Assembly (NCBI GenBank): GCA_031253335.1
Contig: JAIRWF010000010.1
Span: 62,001 to 126,000 of the forward strand
Source: Streptococcaceae bacterium
GTDB lineage: Bacteria > Bacillota > Bacilli > Lactobacillales > Streptococcaceae
DNA: 64,000 nucleotides
Direction of reading: 5' to 3'
The stretch's first letter is position 1, and every line of letters begins with the position of its first letter. Shown in pieces: positions 20,986-29,616 of this stretch. Under the pieces are notes generated by a model. It did not search any database. It saw nothing but the letters and a program-made list of their open reading frames with translations, and was not told the DNA's origin. The translations under genes and the position numbers were made by a program.

Positions 20986-21240
20986 ATGGAGAAAACCATC
21001 TACAACGCGCTAATTGTGACCTTAATTGTTTTATCAGCGATTATCATCTTCTCAATTTTGCTTCAACCCTCACGTCAGGACGGGACGGCAGGCCTCTTCT
21101 CAGGTGGTGGCGGGAGTGATGATTTGTTTGAGCGTCATAAGGCACGTGGCTTTGAAGCTGTCATGCAGCGTTTCACTGCGATTATGATTGGCCTTTGGAT
21201 GTTGGTTGGTTTTGCGTTAGTTATATTATCTACAAAGTAA
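20986..21240 (+). CDS. secG: Preprotein translocase subunit SecG
   Basis: 84 aa, two TM segments, LLQPSRQDGTAGLFSGGG. Confidence 0.92.
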   Translation: MEKTIYNALIVTLIVLSAIIIFSILLQPSRQDGTAGLFSGGGGSDDLFERHKARGFEAVMQRFTAIMIGLWMLVGFALVILSTK

Positions 21241-21251
21241 ACAAGATGTGA

Positions 21252-21352
21252 AACGGTACGTTTCTGAGCTTGCGAACAGCGAAAGTCCTTGTTTATGTAC
21301 TCGAGCTAGCTCGAGCAAGGAATTGAGCAGTTGCGCAAGCGAAGGTTCCGTT
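21252..21352 (+). ncRNA. Candidate structured RNA/leader element between secG and rnr
   Basis: Four nested stems: AACGG/CCGTT, CTTGCG/CGCAAG, CCTTG/CAAGG, CTCGAGC/GCTCGAG. Confidence 0.5.
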
Positions 21353-21375
21353 GAACTCAATTAAGAAAGTGGAGA

Positions 21376-21398
21376 GGGCGGGTTTTCCGCCCTATTTT
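21376..21398 (+). promoter_or_regulatory. GC-rich hairpin directly upstream of the rnr start
   Basis: GGGCGGGTTTTCCGCCCTATTTTT then ATG; terminator-like or SD-presenting hairpin. Confidence 0.6.
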
Positions 21399-21399
21399 T

Positions 21400-23769
21400 A
21401 TGAGAGAAAAAATAGTAGACTTTTTAAAGAAAAATCACAAGCCCCTAGCGCCTGATGTTTTGGCACGTCGACTCGAGATGTCAGCGCCTGAAGACTACAA
21501 GGCCATGTACTCGGAGCTTTTAAAGCTCGAAAATGAGAAAAAAATTCAATTTCTAAAATCAGGCGAAGTCCGTTTGCGCAAGGAAGGACCACGTGTCGAA
21601 GGCGTTTTTCGGGCGAATTCGCGCGGTTTTGGCTTTGTGACGATTGATGATTCGGATGAGCCGGATGCTTTCATCCCGAATGGCAAGACCCGCTGGGCGC
21701 TGGATGGTGACCGTGTGCAGATTGAAATCACACGCAATGGCAACCCCTTGTCTGGGACGTCTGCCGAGGGCATTGTGAAGCACATCTTAGAGCGTGGCAC
21801 AAAGACACTAGTCGGGACCTTTACCGAGACCATGGATGATGGCTACATCGGCACGATTGCCTCACGCAACCGCAAACTCACCGCACCGATTCTCGTGCAA
21901 GCAGAAGGACTCCACCCCAAGACGGGAGACCTCGTGAAGCTCGATGTGACAGGTTATCCTCAAAATAAAGAAGGTTTTATCACAGGCCTCGTCACAAAAA
22001 TCATTGGATCTGAGGGCGACACGGGGATTGACGTCCTTGAAATCCTTGAATCCATGGATATTCGCTCGGAGTTTTCTGCGGAGGTCATGACGCAAGTGGA
22101 TAATATCACAGAAGAAATCACGGAAGCTGAACTTGCGGGACGCGAGGATTTCCGAAATGAAGTCATCTATACGATTGATGGTGCGGACTCAAAAGACCTC
22201 GATGACGCCATTCATGTGAAAGACTTAGGCAGTGGCCTTTATGAGCTCGGTGTTCATATCGCAGACGTCTCACACTATGTCACAGAAGGCTCTGCCTTGG
22301 ATGAAGAAGCTTTGGAGCGCGCCACTTCCGTCTATGTGACGGATCGGGTCGTTCCCATGCTCCCAGTCAAGCTCTCAAACGGCATTTGCTCGCTCAACCC
22401 GCAAGTGGATCGGCTCACGCAGTCTTGCGTCATGAAAATCGACGGACAAGGGCAAATTCTCGACTATCGCATCGTGCAGTCGGTCATCAAAACGACCTAT
22501 CGCATGACCTACGATGATGTGAATCTCATGATTGCGGGCGACGCAGAAGCTTTAGAAAAATTCCCAAAAATCGCCGATTCAGTGAAAACGGCCGTGAAAC
22601 TCCATGAAATTTTAGAAGCCATGCGTCTTCGCCGTGGCGCTCTGGAATTTGAGACGACGGAGTCCAAAATCGTCGTAGATAGCGCGGGCGTCCCCCAGAA
22701 AATTGTGAAACGCACGCGTGGGATTGCCGAGAAGATGATAGAAAGCTTCATGCTCGCGGCGAACGAGACGGTCGCTTTTAACTTTATGAAGCGTGAGCTC
22801 CCTGCGATTTACCGGATTCACGAAGAGCCTAAAGTTGAAAAGATTCGCTTGTTTGTTGATTTTGCAGCGGCTGCGGGTCTGCCTTTTCAGGGAGATGCCG
22901 CAAAGGTCAAAAATGCGGATTTGCAGAGTTTCATGCGCCGCGTGAAAGGCACGCCTTATGAGGCGGTGCTTGACATGATGCTCTTGCGGAGTATGCAGCA
23001 AGCCCGTTACAGTGAAAATAACGTGGGTCACTTTGGTCTTGCAGCGGAGAATTACACGCATTTCACGAGCCCGATACGCCGTTACCCAGACCTCCTTGTG
23101 CACCGTTTGATTGATAACTATATCTCAGGGCACGTCGCAGAAGACGTCAAGACGCATTTCCACGAAGTGATACCAGGGATTGCGCAGCAGTCAAGCTCAC
23201 GGGAACGTCGTGCGATTGATGCCGAGCGCGAAGTCACAAAAATCAAGTCCGCCGAATACATGGCGCAATTTGTGGGCGAGACGTTCGATGGGGTGATTTC
23301 TGGTGTGACGGGATTTGGCGCTTTTGTCCAGCTGGAAAATACCGTAGAAGGTTTGATTGCGACGCGGGAGTTGAAAGAACGCTTTAACTTCAACGACCGC
23401 AATTTGACCTTGCAAAATGAAAGTACCGGTCTGATTTTCAAAATCGGGGCGCCCGTACGCGTGAAGCTAACGGGAGCGGATAAAGCGACGGGGCAGATTG
23501 ACTTCCAATGGGTCAAGTCGGATCTTGATGTCTATGAAAAGGTCGTTAAGTCAGAACGTCCAGAACGGCGAGGAAATAGAGGAAGCTCATCGCTTCGCGC
23601 TGAGAACCGTGCTTCTAAAGATGCTAAAGCGTCAAGAAAACACGGTCCAGAAGAGCACCATGGTCATAAACCAGGCGACTACAAGAAAAATGACCAACGG
23701 CCCTTCTATAAGAAGGGGAAGAAATCTTTCGGGAAAGCTGGTGGAAAGTCCCAAGGAAAGAAGCGCTGA
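21400..23769 (+). CDS. rnr: Ribonuclease R
   Basis: RNB domain (DSKDLDDAIHV), C-terminal S1 domain and basic tail. Confidence 0.97.
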   Translation: MREKIVDFLKKNHKPLAPDVLARRLEMSAPEDYKAMYSELLKLENEKKIQFLKSGEVRLRKEGPRVEGVFRANSRGFGFVTIDDSDEPDAFIPNGKTRWALDGDRVQIEITRNGNPLSGTSAEGIVKHILERGTKTLVGTFTETMDDGYIGTIASRNRKLTAPILVQAEGLHPKTGDLVKLDVTGYPQNKEGFITGLVTKIIGSEGDTGIDVLEILESMDIRSEFSAEVMTQVDNITEEITEAELAGREDFRNEVIYTIDGADSKDLDDAIHVKDLGSGLYELGVHIADVSHYVTEGSALDEEALERATSVYVTDRVVPMLPVKLSNGICSLNPQVDRLTQSCVMKIDGQGQILDYRIVQSVIKTTYRMTYDDVNLMIAGDAEALEKFPKIADSVKTAVKLHEILEAMRLRRGALEFETTESKIVVDSAGVPQKIVKRTRGIAEKMIESFMLAANETVAFNFMKRELPAIYRIHEEPKVEKIRLFVDFAAAAGLPFQGDAAKVKNADLQSFMRRVKGTPYEAVLDMMLLRSMQQARYSENNVGHFGLAAENYTHFTSPIRRYPDLLVHRLIDNYISGHVAEDVKTHFHEVIPGIAQQSSSRERRAIDAEREVTKIKSAEYMAQFVGETFDGVISGVTGFGAFVQLENTVEGLIATRELKERFNFNDRNLTLQNESTGLIFKIGAPVRVKLTGADKATGQIDFQWVKSDLDVYEKVVKSERPERRGNRGSSSLRAENRASKDAKASRKHGPEEHHGHKPGDYKKNDQRPFYKKGKKSFGKAGGKSQGKKR

Positions 23770-23822
23770 GGCGCTTTTGTTTCGTCTGATTGTCCCGAAG
23801 AATTTGTTATAATAGGTTATAG

Positions 23823-24314
23823 ATGGCAAAAAAGAAAACTGAAGCGCCGCGGGGGACTTTTGATAATCCTGTGGCTTCAAATAAAAAGGCGTCGCACGAC
23901 TATCTGATTGGCGAGACGTTTGAGTGCGGGCTGGTGCTGACGGGGACGGAGATTAAGTCTATCAGGCGAGCGCACATTCAGCTGCGGGACGGCTTTGCGC
24001 GAGTGCGAGCTGGTGAAGTCTTTCTGTCGGGTGTGGTGATTGCGCACTTTGAAGAGGGAAATATCGCAAATGTCGATGAGGTGCGAGACAGGAAACTTTT
24101 GATGCACAAAAAGCAGATTGCCCAGGTCGAGCGGGCTTTACAAGACACTGGGATGACCTTTGTGCCGCTCAAGGTCTATTTCAAAAATGGCTTTGCGAAA
24201 GTCCTCATGGGGCTCGCCAAGGGGAAACATGACTATGACAAGCGCAATGCGATTCGGGAGAAAGACCAGAGTCGCGATATGGCACGGCAACTCAAAAACT
24301 ACCAGACACGGTAG
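23823..24314 (+). CDS. smpB: SsrA-binding protein
   Basis: [46 protein letters not shown]. Confidence 0.97.
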   Translation: MAKKKTEAPRGTFDNPVASNKKASHDYLIGETFECGLVLTGTEIKSIRRAHIQLRDGFARVRAGEVFLSGVVIAHFEEGNIANVDEVRDRKLLMHKKQIAQVERALQDTGMTFVPLKVYFKNGFAKVLMGLAKGKHDYDKRNAIREKDQSRDMARQLKNYQTR

Positions 24315-24470
24315 TTTTTTATTTACAAACGCTTGCGGCCGCCATTTACAAAGCATTGATGTACTATTTACAAAAGCTTTACATTGGGGGGGATTTTTTT
24401 GTGTTATCATTCCTGTGTCGGTTAAACAGGTCCGGCCAAAATAAAAATATACTGGAGAAAATTTCATAAA

Positions 24471-25355
24471 ATGAAAACGAAAAAAGTTTTAGTTGGTTTG
24501 GTTGCTGGTGCTGCTCTTATCGGGCTTGCAGCTTGCGGAAACAGTACAAGTTCTACAACTTCAAGCAGTGCAAACTTGTCTGGCAAGATTGTCGCAGGTG
24601 GTTCTACTGCCTTGCAGCCACTGGCACAAGCCGCTTCAACTGAATTTATGGCAAAAAATCCAAATGTGCAGATTACCGTTCAAGGCGGTGGTTCTGGGAC
24701 TGGCTTGACACAAGTATCTAGTGGAAGCTTCCAAATTGGGAACTCTGATATCTTTGCTGAGCAGAAGTCTGGGATTGATGCGTCTAAATTGACAGATAAT
24801 AAAGTTGCTGTTGTCGGCGATGCTGCGATTGTCAACAGCAAAAATGGTGTGTCAAATTTGACAAAAGCACAGTTGACGGATATCTTCACAGGTAAAGTCA
24901 CCAACTGGAGTCAGGTTGGCGGATCAAATGAAAAAATTACGGTTATCGGTCGTACAGCTGGCTCTGGCACACGTGTGACATTTGACAATACGGCTCTTGG
25001 CGGTGATAGCGAATTGTCAACGGAAGCAACGCAGGATGCCAGCGGATCTGTCACGAAGCTTGTTGCGCAAACACCTGGTGCAATCAGCTATGTGGCCTTC
25101 TCTTACACAAGCGACTCTGGTATCAAAGCCTTGAAGCTTGATGGCGTTGCACCAACTTATGCCAATGTTGAGACAAATGCTTACCCTGTATGGTCTTACG
25201 AGCACATGTACACACTTGCTTCAAAGACAACAGCAGCAGATAAAGCATTCATCAAGTTCTTGGCCTCTGACACAGCTGACCTCAAGAAGCTTGGCTACAT
25301 CCCTGTGACTGACATGAAAGTCACGATGGACAGCAACGGGAAAGTATCTAAATAA
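24471..25355 (+). CDS. pstS: Phosphate ABC transporter substrate-binding lipoprotein PstS
   Basis: Lipobox GLAACG; GGSTALQPL; TVIGRTAGSGTRVTFD. Confidence 0.95.
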   Translation: MKTKKVLVGLVAGAALIGLAACGNSTSSTTSSSANLSGKIVAGGSTALQPLAQAASTEFMAKNPNVQITVQGGGSGTGLTQVSSGSFQIGNSDIFAEQKSGIDASKLTDNKVAVVGDAAIVNSKNGVSNLTKAQLTDIFTGKVTNWSQVGGSNEKITVIGRTAGSGTRVTFDNTALGGDSELSTEATQDASGSVTKLVAQTPGAISYVAFSYTSDSGIKALKLDGVAPTYANVETNAYPVWSYEHMYTLASKTTAADKAFIKFLASDTADLKKLGYIPVTDMKVTMDSNGKVSK

Positions 25356-25397
25356 GTCCTAAAACACCGCGTTGTCAAATTTGACAGGAGGCTTGCC

Positions 25398-25520
25398 ATG
25401 AATTTCATTCAATTTATCAACTTGCAAGATGTGCAACTTGTCCTTGTGAGTAGCGATGGGCTTGCAGAGGTGATTCAGCTGCCCACAAGTTCTGTGCAAA
25501 ATTCCGACAAGCGCTTGTGA
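25398..25520 (+). CDS. Small ORF (40 aa) between the pstS paralogs
   Basis: AGGAGG 6 nt upstream of ATG; MNFIQFINLQDVQLVLVSSDGLAEVIQLPTSSVQNSDKRL, TGA stop. Below the ORF-track size cutoff. Confidence 0.4.
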   Translation: MNFIQFINLQDVQLVLVSSDGLAEVIQLPTSSVQNSDKRL

Positions 25521-25553
25521 AAATTTGCTATCAAATATGCTAAAATAAGAGCT

Positions 25554-26408
25554 ATGAAAAAGAAATTTCTCATAGCTCTTCTAGCGTTTACAGGGCTTGT
25601 GGCACTTACGGCCTGTGGCAACGGAAAGCAGCAAATCACAGCAGGTGGTTCAACCGCTCTGCAACCACTTGTAGAGCAGGCGTCGATTGACTACATGAAA
25701 CTTCATCCGTCTGAAATCATCATGGTGCAAGGCGGGGGATCTGGGGTTGGCCTTGCGCAAGTGGCTGCGGGGAGCTTCCAGATTGGAAATTCGGACATTT
25801 TCGCCGAAGAAAAACCAGGGATTGATGCAAGCAAGTTGATTGACAACAAAGTTGCGGTTGTTGGGATTGCACCGATTGTTAATAGTAAGCTAGGTCTGTC
25901 AAATTTGACACAGACGCAGCTGATTTCGATTTTCACAGGCAAAGTCACGAACTGGTCGCAAGTGGGCGGCCCCAACGAAGCAATCACCGTTATCGGACGT
26001 ACAGCAGGCTCTGGGACACGTGTCAATTTTGACAAATATGGCCTGAACGGATCGACCGAGCTCAATGGACCTACGCAAGACGCGAGCGGCTCCGTGGTGC
26101 AGCTCGTCAGCCAAACGCCAGGTGCTATCAGCTATGTTTCCTTTAGTTACAAGGATAAGCCAGGTGTCAAAGCGCTTGAGATTGACAATGTCGCGCCAAA
26201 TTATAAAAACGTCTCTGAAAACTACTGGAAAATCTGGGCTTACGAGCACATGTATCTCAATAAAGCCAAAGATAACACGACCGAACAAGATTTCATCAAT
26301 TTTATCAGTTCGGACAAAGCACATATTTTCGCAAAACTCGGCTATTTTAGCATCAATAATATGTACGTTGATCGCAACGCCCAAGGCAAAATCCGTCAAA
26401 TCAATTAA
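25554..26408 (+). CDS. pstS: Phosphate ABC transporter substrate-binding lipoprotein PstS (second paralog)
   Basis: Lipobox ALTACG; AGGSTALQPLVEQ; TVIGRTAGSGTRVNFD. Confidence 0.95.
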   Translation: MKKKFLIALLAFTGLVALTACGNGKQQITAGGSTALQPLVEQASIDYMKLHPSEIIMVQGGGSGVGLAQVAAGSFQIGNSDIFAEEKPGIDASKLIDNKVAVVGIAPIVNSKLGLSNLTQTQLISIFTGKVTNWSQVGGPNEAITVIGRTAGSGTRVNFDKYGLNGSTELNGPTQDASGSVVQLVSQTPGAISYVSFSYKDKPGVKALEIDNVAPNYKNVSENYWKIWAYEHMYLNKAKDNTTEQDFINFISSDKAHIFAKLGYFSINNMYVDRNAQGKIRQIN

Positions 26409-26409
26409 A

Positions 26410-26500
26410 GGTTACCTCTATCTCCGCGCTTTGCGCTGCGCTGTCCATGCTCGCTAAGCAAGCAAGCTTGCAAGTCGCATGGCAACTCCCTGCTTTCTCG
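26410..26500. repeat. Structured intergenic repeat, copy 1
   Basis: GGTTACCTCTATCTCCGCGCTTTGCGCTGCGCTGTCCATGCTCGCTAAG...GCATGGCAACTCCCTGCTTTCTCG, near-identical to 32622..32713. Confidence 0.85.
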
Positions 26501-26813
26501 TCTGGCTTCGCCACAGCGCTTGCTTGACGCAACGCGTCAAGGTAGCAAATCAAGAAACGAAGTTTCCTCATTCGTCGCCGAATAAATGAACGCACAACTA
26601 GCGTTTTTGGGCGACACAAGCTTCACATGTTTCATCCGCTACCTCGACGCAGGCTGGGACTTGTTTCACAAGTCTTTATCTACCACCTTGGACGAGTCGT
26701 CCAAGCGAGCAAAAGCAAAACGGTTTTTAGACACGCCCTATTGTAGCAAAAAATCTGACTTTTGTCAGATTTATCTGGTGTATCCCGCAAACTTTGAGGG
26801 TGAGGTTGTAGGG

Positions 26814-27410
26814 CTAGCTTTGATTTTTGAAGACCCAGCGGGCTTGGTAAAAATAGTCGATGCCGCTGTATATGGTAAAAAACAGACAGATGTAGAGAAG
26901 GGCCGTGCCGATGAAGAAGAAATTGCCGATGAGCAGGAAAATAATGCCGGTCATTTGTGTGGCTGTCTTGATTTTCCCCGGCATGGCGGCCGCATGGACG
27001 GTACCTGATTGCTCCACGATAAGGAGGCGAAGGCCTGTCACTGCGAGCTCTCGGCAGACAATGATCGCAACGACCCAAGCGGGGGCAAGGCCTACAAATA
27101 CCAAGTAGATGAATGCTACCATAGTGAGCATTTTGTCAGCCAAAGGATCTGCAAATTTGCCGAAATTTGAGACAACGTGCCATTTGCGCGCAAGGTGGCC
27201 ATCGAGAAAATCGGTCGTTGAGGCGACGGCAAAGACGATGGCTGCGATAATCGTAAGTGTGTAGATGGGGACAGACGTGTGATTCCAAGGAGAAGGGTTC
27301 GCAATCAAAAGTCCTGGGCCACTTTGAGGAATTTGCAAAAGGATGATGAAGACGGGAATCAGGATGATGCGCATGATGGTGATGGCGTTAGGGATTTGTT
27401 CTTTTTTCAT
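26814..27410 (-). CDS. pgsA: CDP-diacylglycerol-glycerol-3-phosphate 3-phosphatidyltransferase
   Basis: TDFLDGHLARKWHVVSNFGKFADPLADK motif. Confidence 0.95.
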   Translation of the reverse strand: MKKEQIPNAITIMRIILIPVFIILLQIPQSGPGLLIANPSPWNHTSVPIYTLTIIAAIVFAVASTTDFLDGHLARKWHVVSNFGKFADPLADKMLTMVAFIYLVFVGLAPAWVVAIIVCRELAVTGLRLLIVEQSGTVHAAAMPGKIKTATQMTGIIFLLIGNFFFIGTALLYICLFFTIYSGIDYFYQARWVFKNQS

Positions 27411-28306
27411 GGGGTCGTGCTACTCGTTTCTGTGGTGGTTGGGGTGTTTCCCGTGTAGTTCATCTGGAGGACAATGAGATAGGCGCTTGCCATGGTGCCT
27501 GTGAGCGTCAGAGGCTGACCATTTATTGTAATGGTAGTGGTGCCAACTTTGCCTAAGGTAATGGTAGCTGTGGTTGCGCTCGTGTTAAGGGTGGCTTCGG
27601 CGGTCGGGTTGGCACTTGAGAGGGTAGCTGCCTGGACGTTCGCATTGGTGAGGCTAAATGAGGTTGTGGCAGCACCTGTATTCAACGAAAAGTCAATGAC
27701 AACAGGATTTTTACTGGTATTGACGGTTGCGGTGACGGTCGCACCATTTTGCGCAAGGCTGATGGTAGTTGCGGGTGTGGATGAACTTGAAGGTGTCTCA
27801 GAGCTTGTGGAAGTGGCAGTGGCTACGGTGTAGTTTTTGAGTGTAATGTCATTACCTGACTGGCGGTTAAGAAAAACAATGGTTAAGACTGCGGCGAGGA
27901 TCAGGACGGCAACGACTGAAAGGAGGACGATGGGAGCGTAGTGTCTTCGGGTCTCGGCGGCTTCTTCGGCGACTTCTTCTTCAGTTTTGGGGCGCTCGGG
28001 GATGCGTTGGTCTGGGCGTACGAAGCGGTAATTGCCTGTGTCTTCGAGGTAATCATCATCGACTTCAACGTCGGTGTGGGAATCGTATGCCTCAAGAATG
28101 GCATCTATATCTAGGTCGAGCTTGGTCGCATACTGTTTGAGGTAGGCACGGACGTAAAATTCACCTGGGAGAGCCTCGTAGTTGCCCGTTTCAAGCGCAC
28201 TGATGTAGATTTTCTTGATATTGGTTTGGCGTTCTGCCTTGTCGAGCGACCAGTCTATTTGTGTGCGGCGGTCTTTTAAGACCTGGCCGATGGGGTGTTT
28301 TGCCAC
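27407..28306 (-). CDS. RodZ-like helix-turn-helix membrane protein
   Basis: N-terminal HTH (GQVLKDRRTQIDWSLDKAERQTNIKKIYISALETGNYEALPG), one TM, Ser/Thr-rich extracellular domain. Confidence 0.88.
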   Translation of the reverse strand: MAKHPIGQVLKDRRTQIDWSLDKAERQTNIKKIYISALETGNYEALPGEFYVRAYLKQYATKLDLDIDAILEAYDSHTDVEVDDDYLEDTGNYRFVRPDQRIPERPKTEEEVAEEAAETRRHYAPIVLLSVVAVLILAAVLTIVFLNRQSGNDITLKNYTVATATSTSSETPSSSSTPATTISLAQNGATVTATVNTSKNPVVIDFSLNTGAATTSFSLTNANVQAATLSSANPTAEATLNTSATTATITLGKVGTTTITINGQPLTLTGTMASAYLIVLQMNYTGNTPTTTETSSTTP

Positions 28307-28351
28307 GCGGTCTCCTTTCTGTGAATTTGTGAAACGTGTTCGCCTGTGTTT

Positions 28352-29614
28352 TTAATCCTTGGGGGTTATGGTGTAGATGCTCTCTTGCGCGGTTTTCAGG
28401 AAGTTTTCTGAAATCTGCTGGATATCAGTCGCACTGAGGCTTTGGAGAATGTCTGGAAGGTCAAAGAGGGTCTCTTTTGCACCGAGTGGCATCGCTGCGA
28501 ATTCATTTGCGATAAACTCGAGGGAGTTGAGACTTGCCAAGTGACGCCCCAGCATCTGCTTTTTGATGAGGGCAAGGGCGTCCTCATCTATTGTATAATT
28601 TTTGAGGCGTTCTTGCAAGATATGGATGAAATGCTCTGGATTGTCTGTATCTGCACTAAAAATCAGGCAATGAAAGCGTCCTGCGCCATCCATTTCAAAC
28701 TCGGTAGAAAAGCTATCGTCAATATCGCCCGCATGGTAGTGTGTCTCGTACCAATCGCTCGTCGCACCAAAAGTAAGAGCTGTAAAAAGCTGAAGGGAAA
28801 GGCGGAAGCGATAGGGATTTTTTATTGTTTCGGTGCCTCTGATGCCTAGGGCAACCTTGGGTTGGGCAACGTCGAGTGTTTCCTGGGCTTCTGGAACGGC
28901 TGGTGCTGGTGCAAAAGAGGCACGTTTGGGAAGGGGAGGGAGTTTTGAGAAGTCTTTTGTGGCTTGATTTTCGCGGACGAGGGCACTCATGTCTGAAACG
29001 TCGAAGGGACCCGTGAGAAAGAGGTTCATATTGGCAGGCTGGTAAAAGGCGAGGTGGTTCTCATAGAGCATCGAGGGGGTGATGGCGTGTATGGAGGATG
29101 GGGTACCTGCGATGTCGGCGGCAAGTGGGCTATCTGGGTAGAGACTTGCAAGAAGCCCTGCGTAGAGGCGCCAGTCAGGATCATCTTGGTACATCTGGAT
29201 TTCTTGGGTGATGATGCCTTGTTCTTTTGCGACATTTTCCTCTGTAAAATAGGGGGTCTGGACGAAGTCAAGGAGGAGTGTGATGTTGTCTTTTGCGCGC
29301 TCTGCGGTGTAGAAGAGGTAGGCGGTGCGGTTGAAACTCGTGAAGGCGTTGGTCTGGGCGCCGAGGCTTCCGAACTTGTACATGACGTCGCCATCAGCCT
29401 TTTCAAAGAGTTTGTGCTCCAGGAAGTGGGCGATGCCTTCTGGGTAAGTCGTGAGGGGCGTGCCGAAGCGGGTGTCGAGGCTCCCGAAGTTGGTTGTGAA
29501 GAGTCCAAAAGTCTTGTGATAGTCAGGCTTTGGGAGGTAATAGACGGTGAGGCCATTGGGGAGAATGTCGGTGTATAGGGTCTCGCCTAGGTTTTTATAG
29601 GTTTTTACGTTCAT
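28352..29614 (-). CDS. M16 family peptidase-like protein (YfmH type)
   Basis: EGIAHFLEHKLFEKADGDV (HFLEH motif). Confidence 0.9.
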   Translation of the reverse strand: MNVKTYKNLGETLYTDILPNGLTVYYLPKPDYHKTFGLFTTNFGSLDTRFGTPLTTYPEGIAHFLEHKLFEKADGDVMYKFGSLGAQTNAFTSFNRTAYLFYTAERAKDNITLLLDFVQTPYFTEENVAKEQGIITQEIQMYQDDPDWRLYAGLLASLYPDSPLAADIAGTPSSIHAITPSMLYENHLAFYQPANMNLFLTGPFDVSDMSALVRENQATKDFSKLPPLPKRASFAPAPAVPEAQETLDVAQPKVALGIRGTETIKNPYRFRLSLQLFTALTFGATSDWYETHYHAGDIDDSFSTEFEMDGAGRFHCLIFSADTDNPEHFIHILQERLKNYTIDEDALALIKKQMLGRHLASLNSLEFIANEFAAMPLGAKETLFDLPDILQSLSATDIQQISENFLKTAQESIYTITPKD

Positions 29615-29616
29615 GG

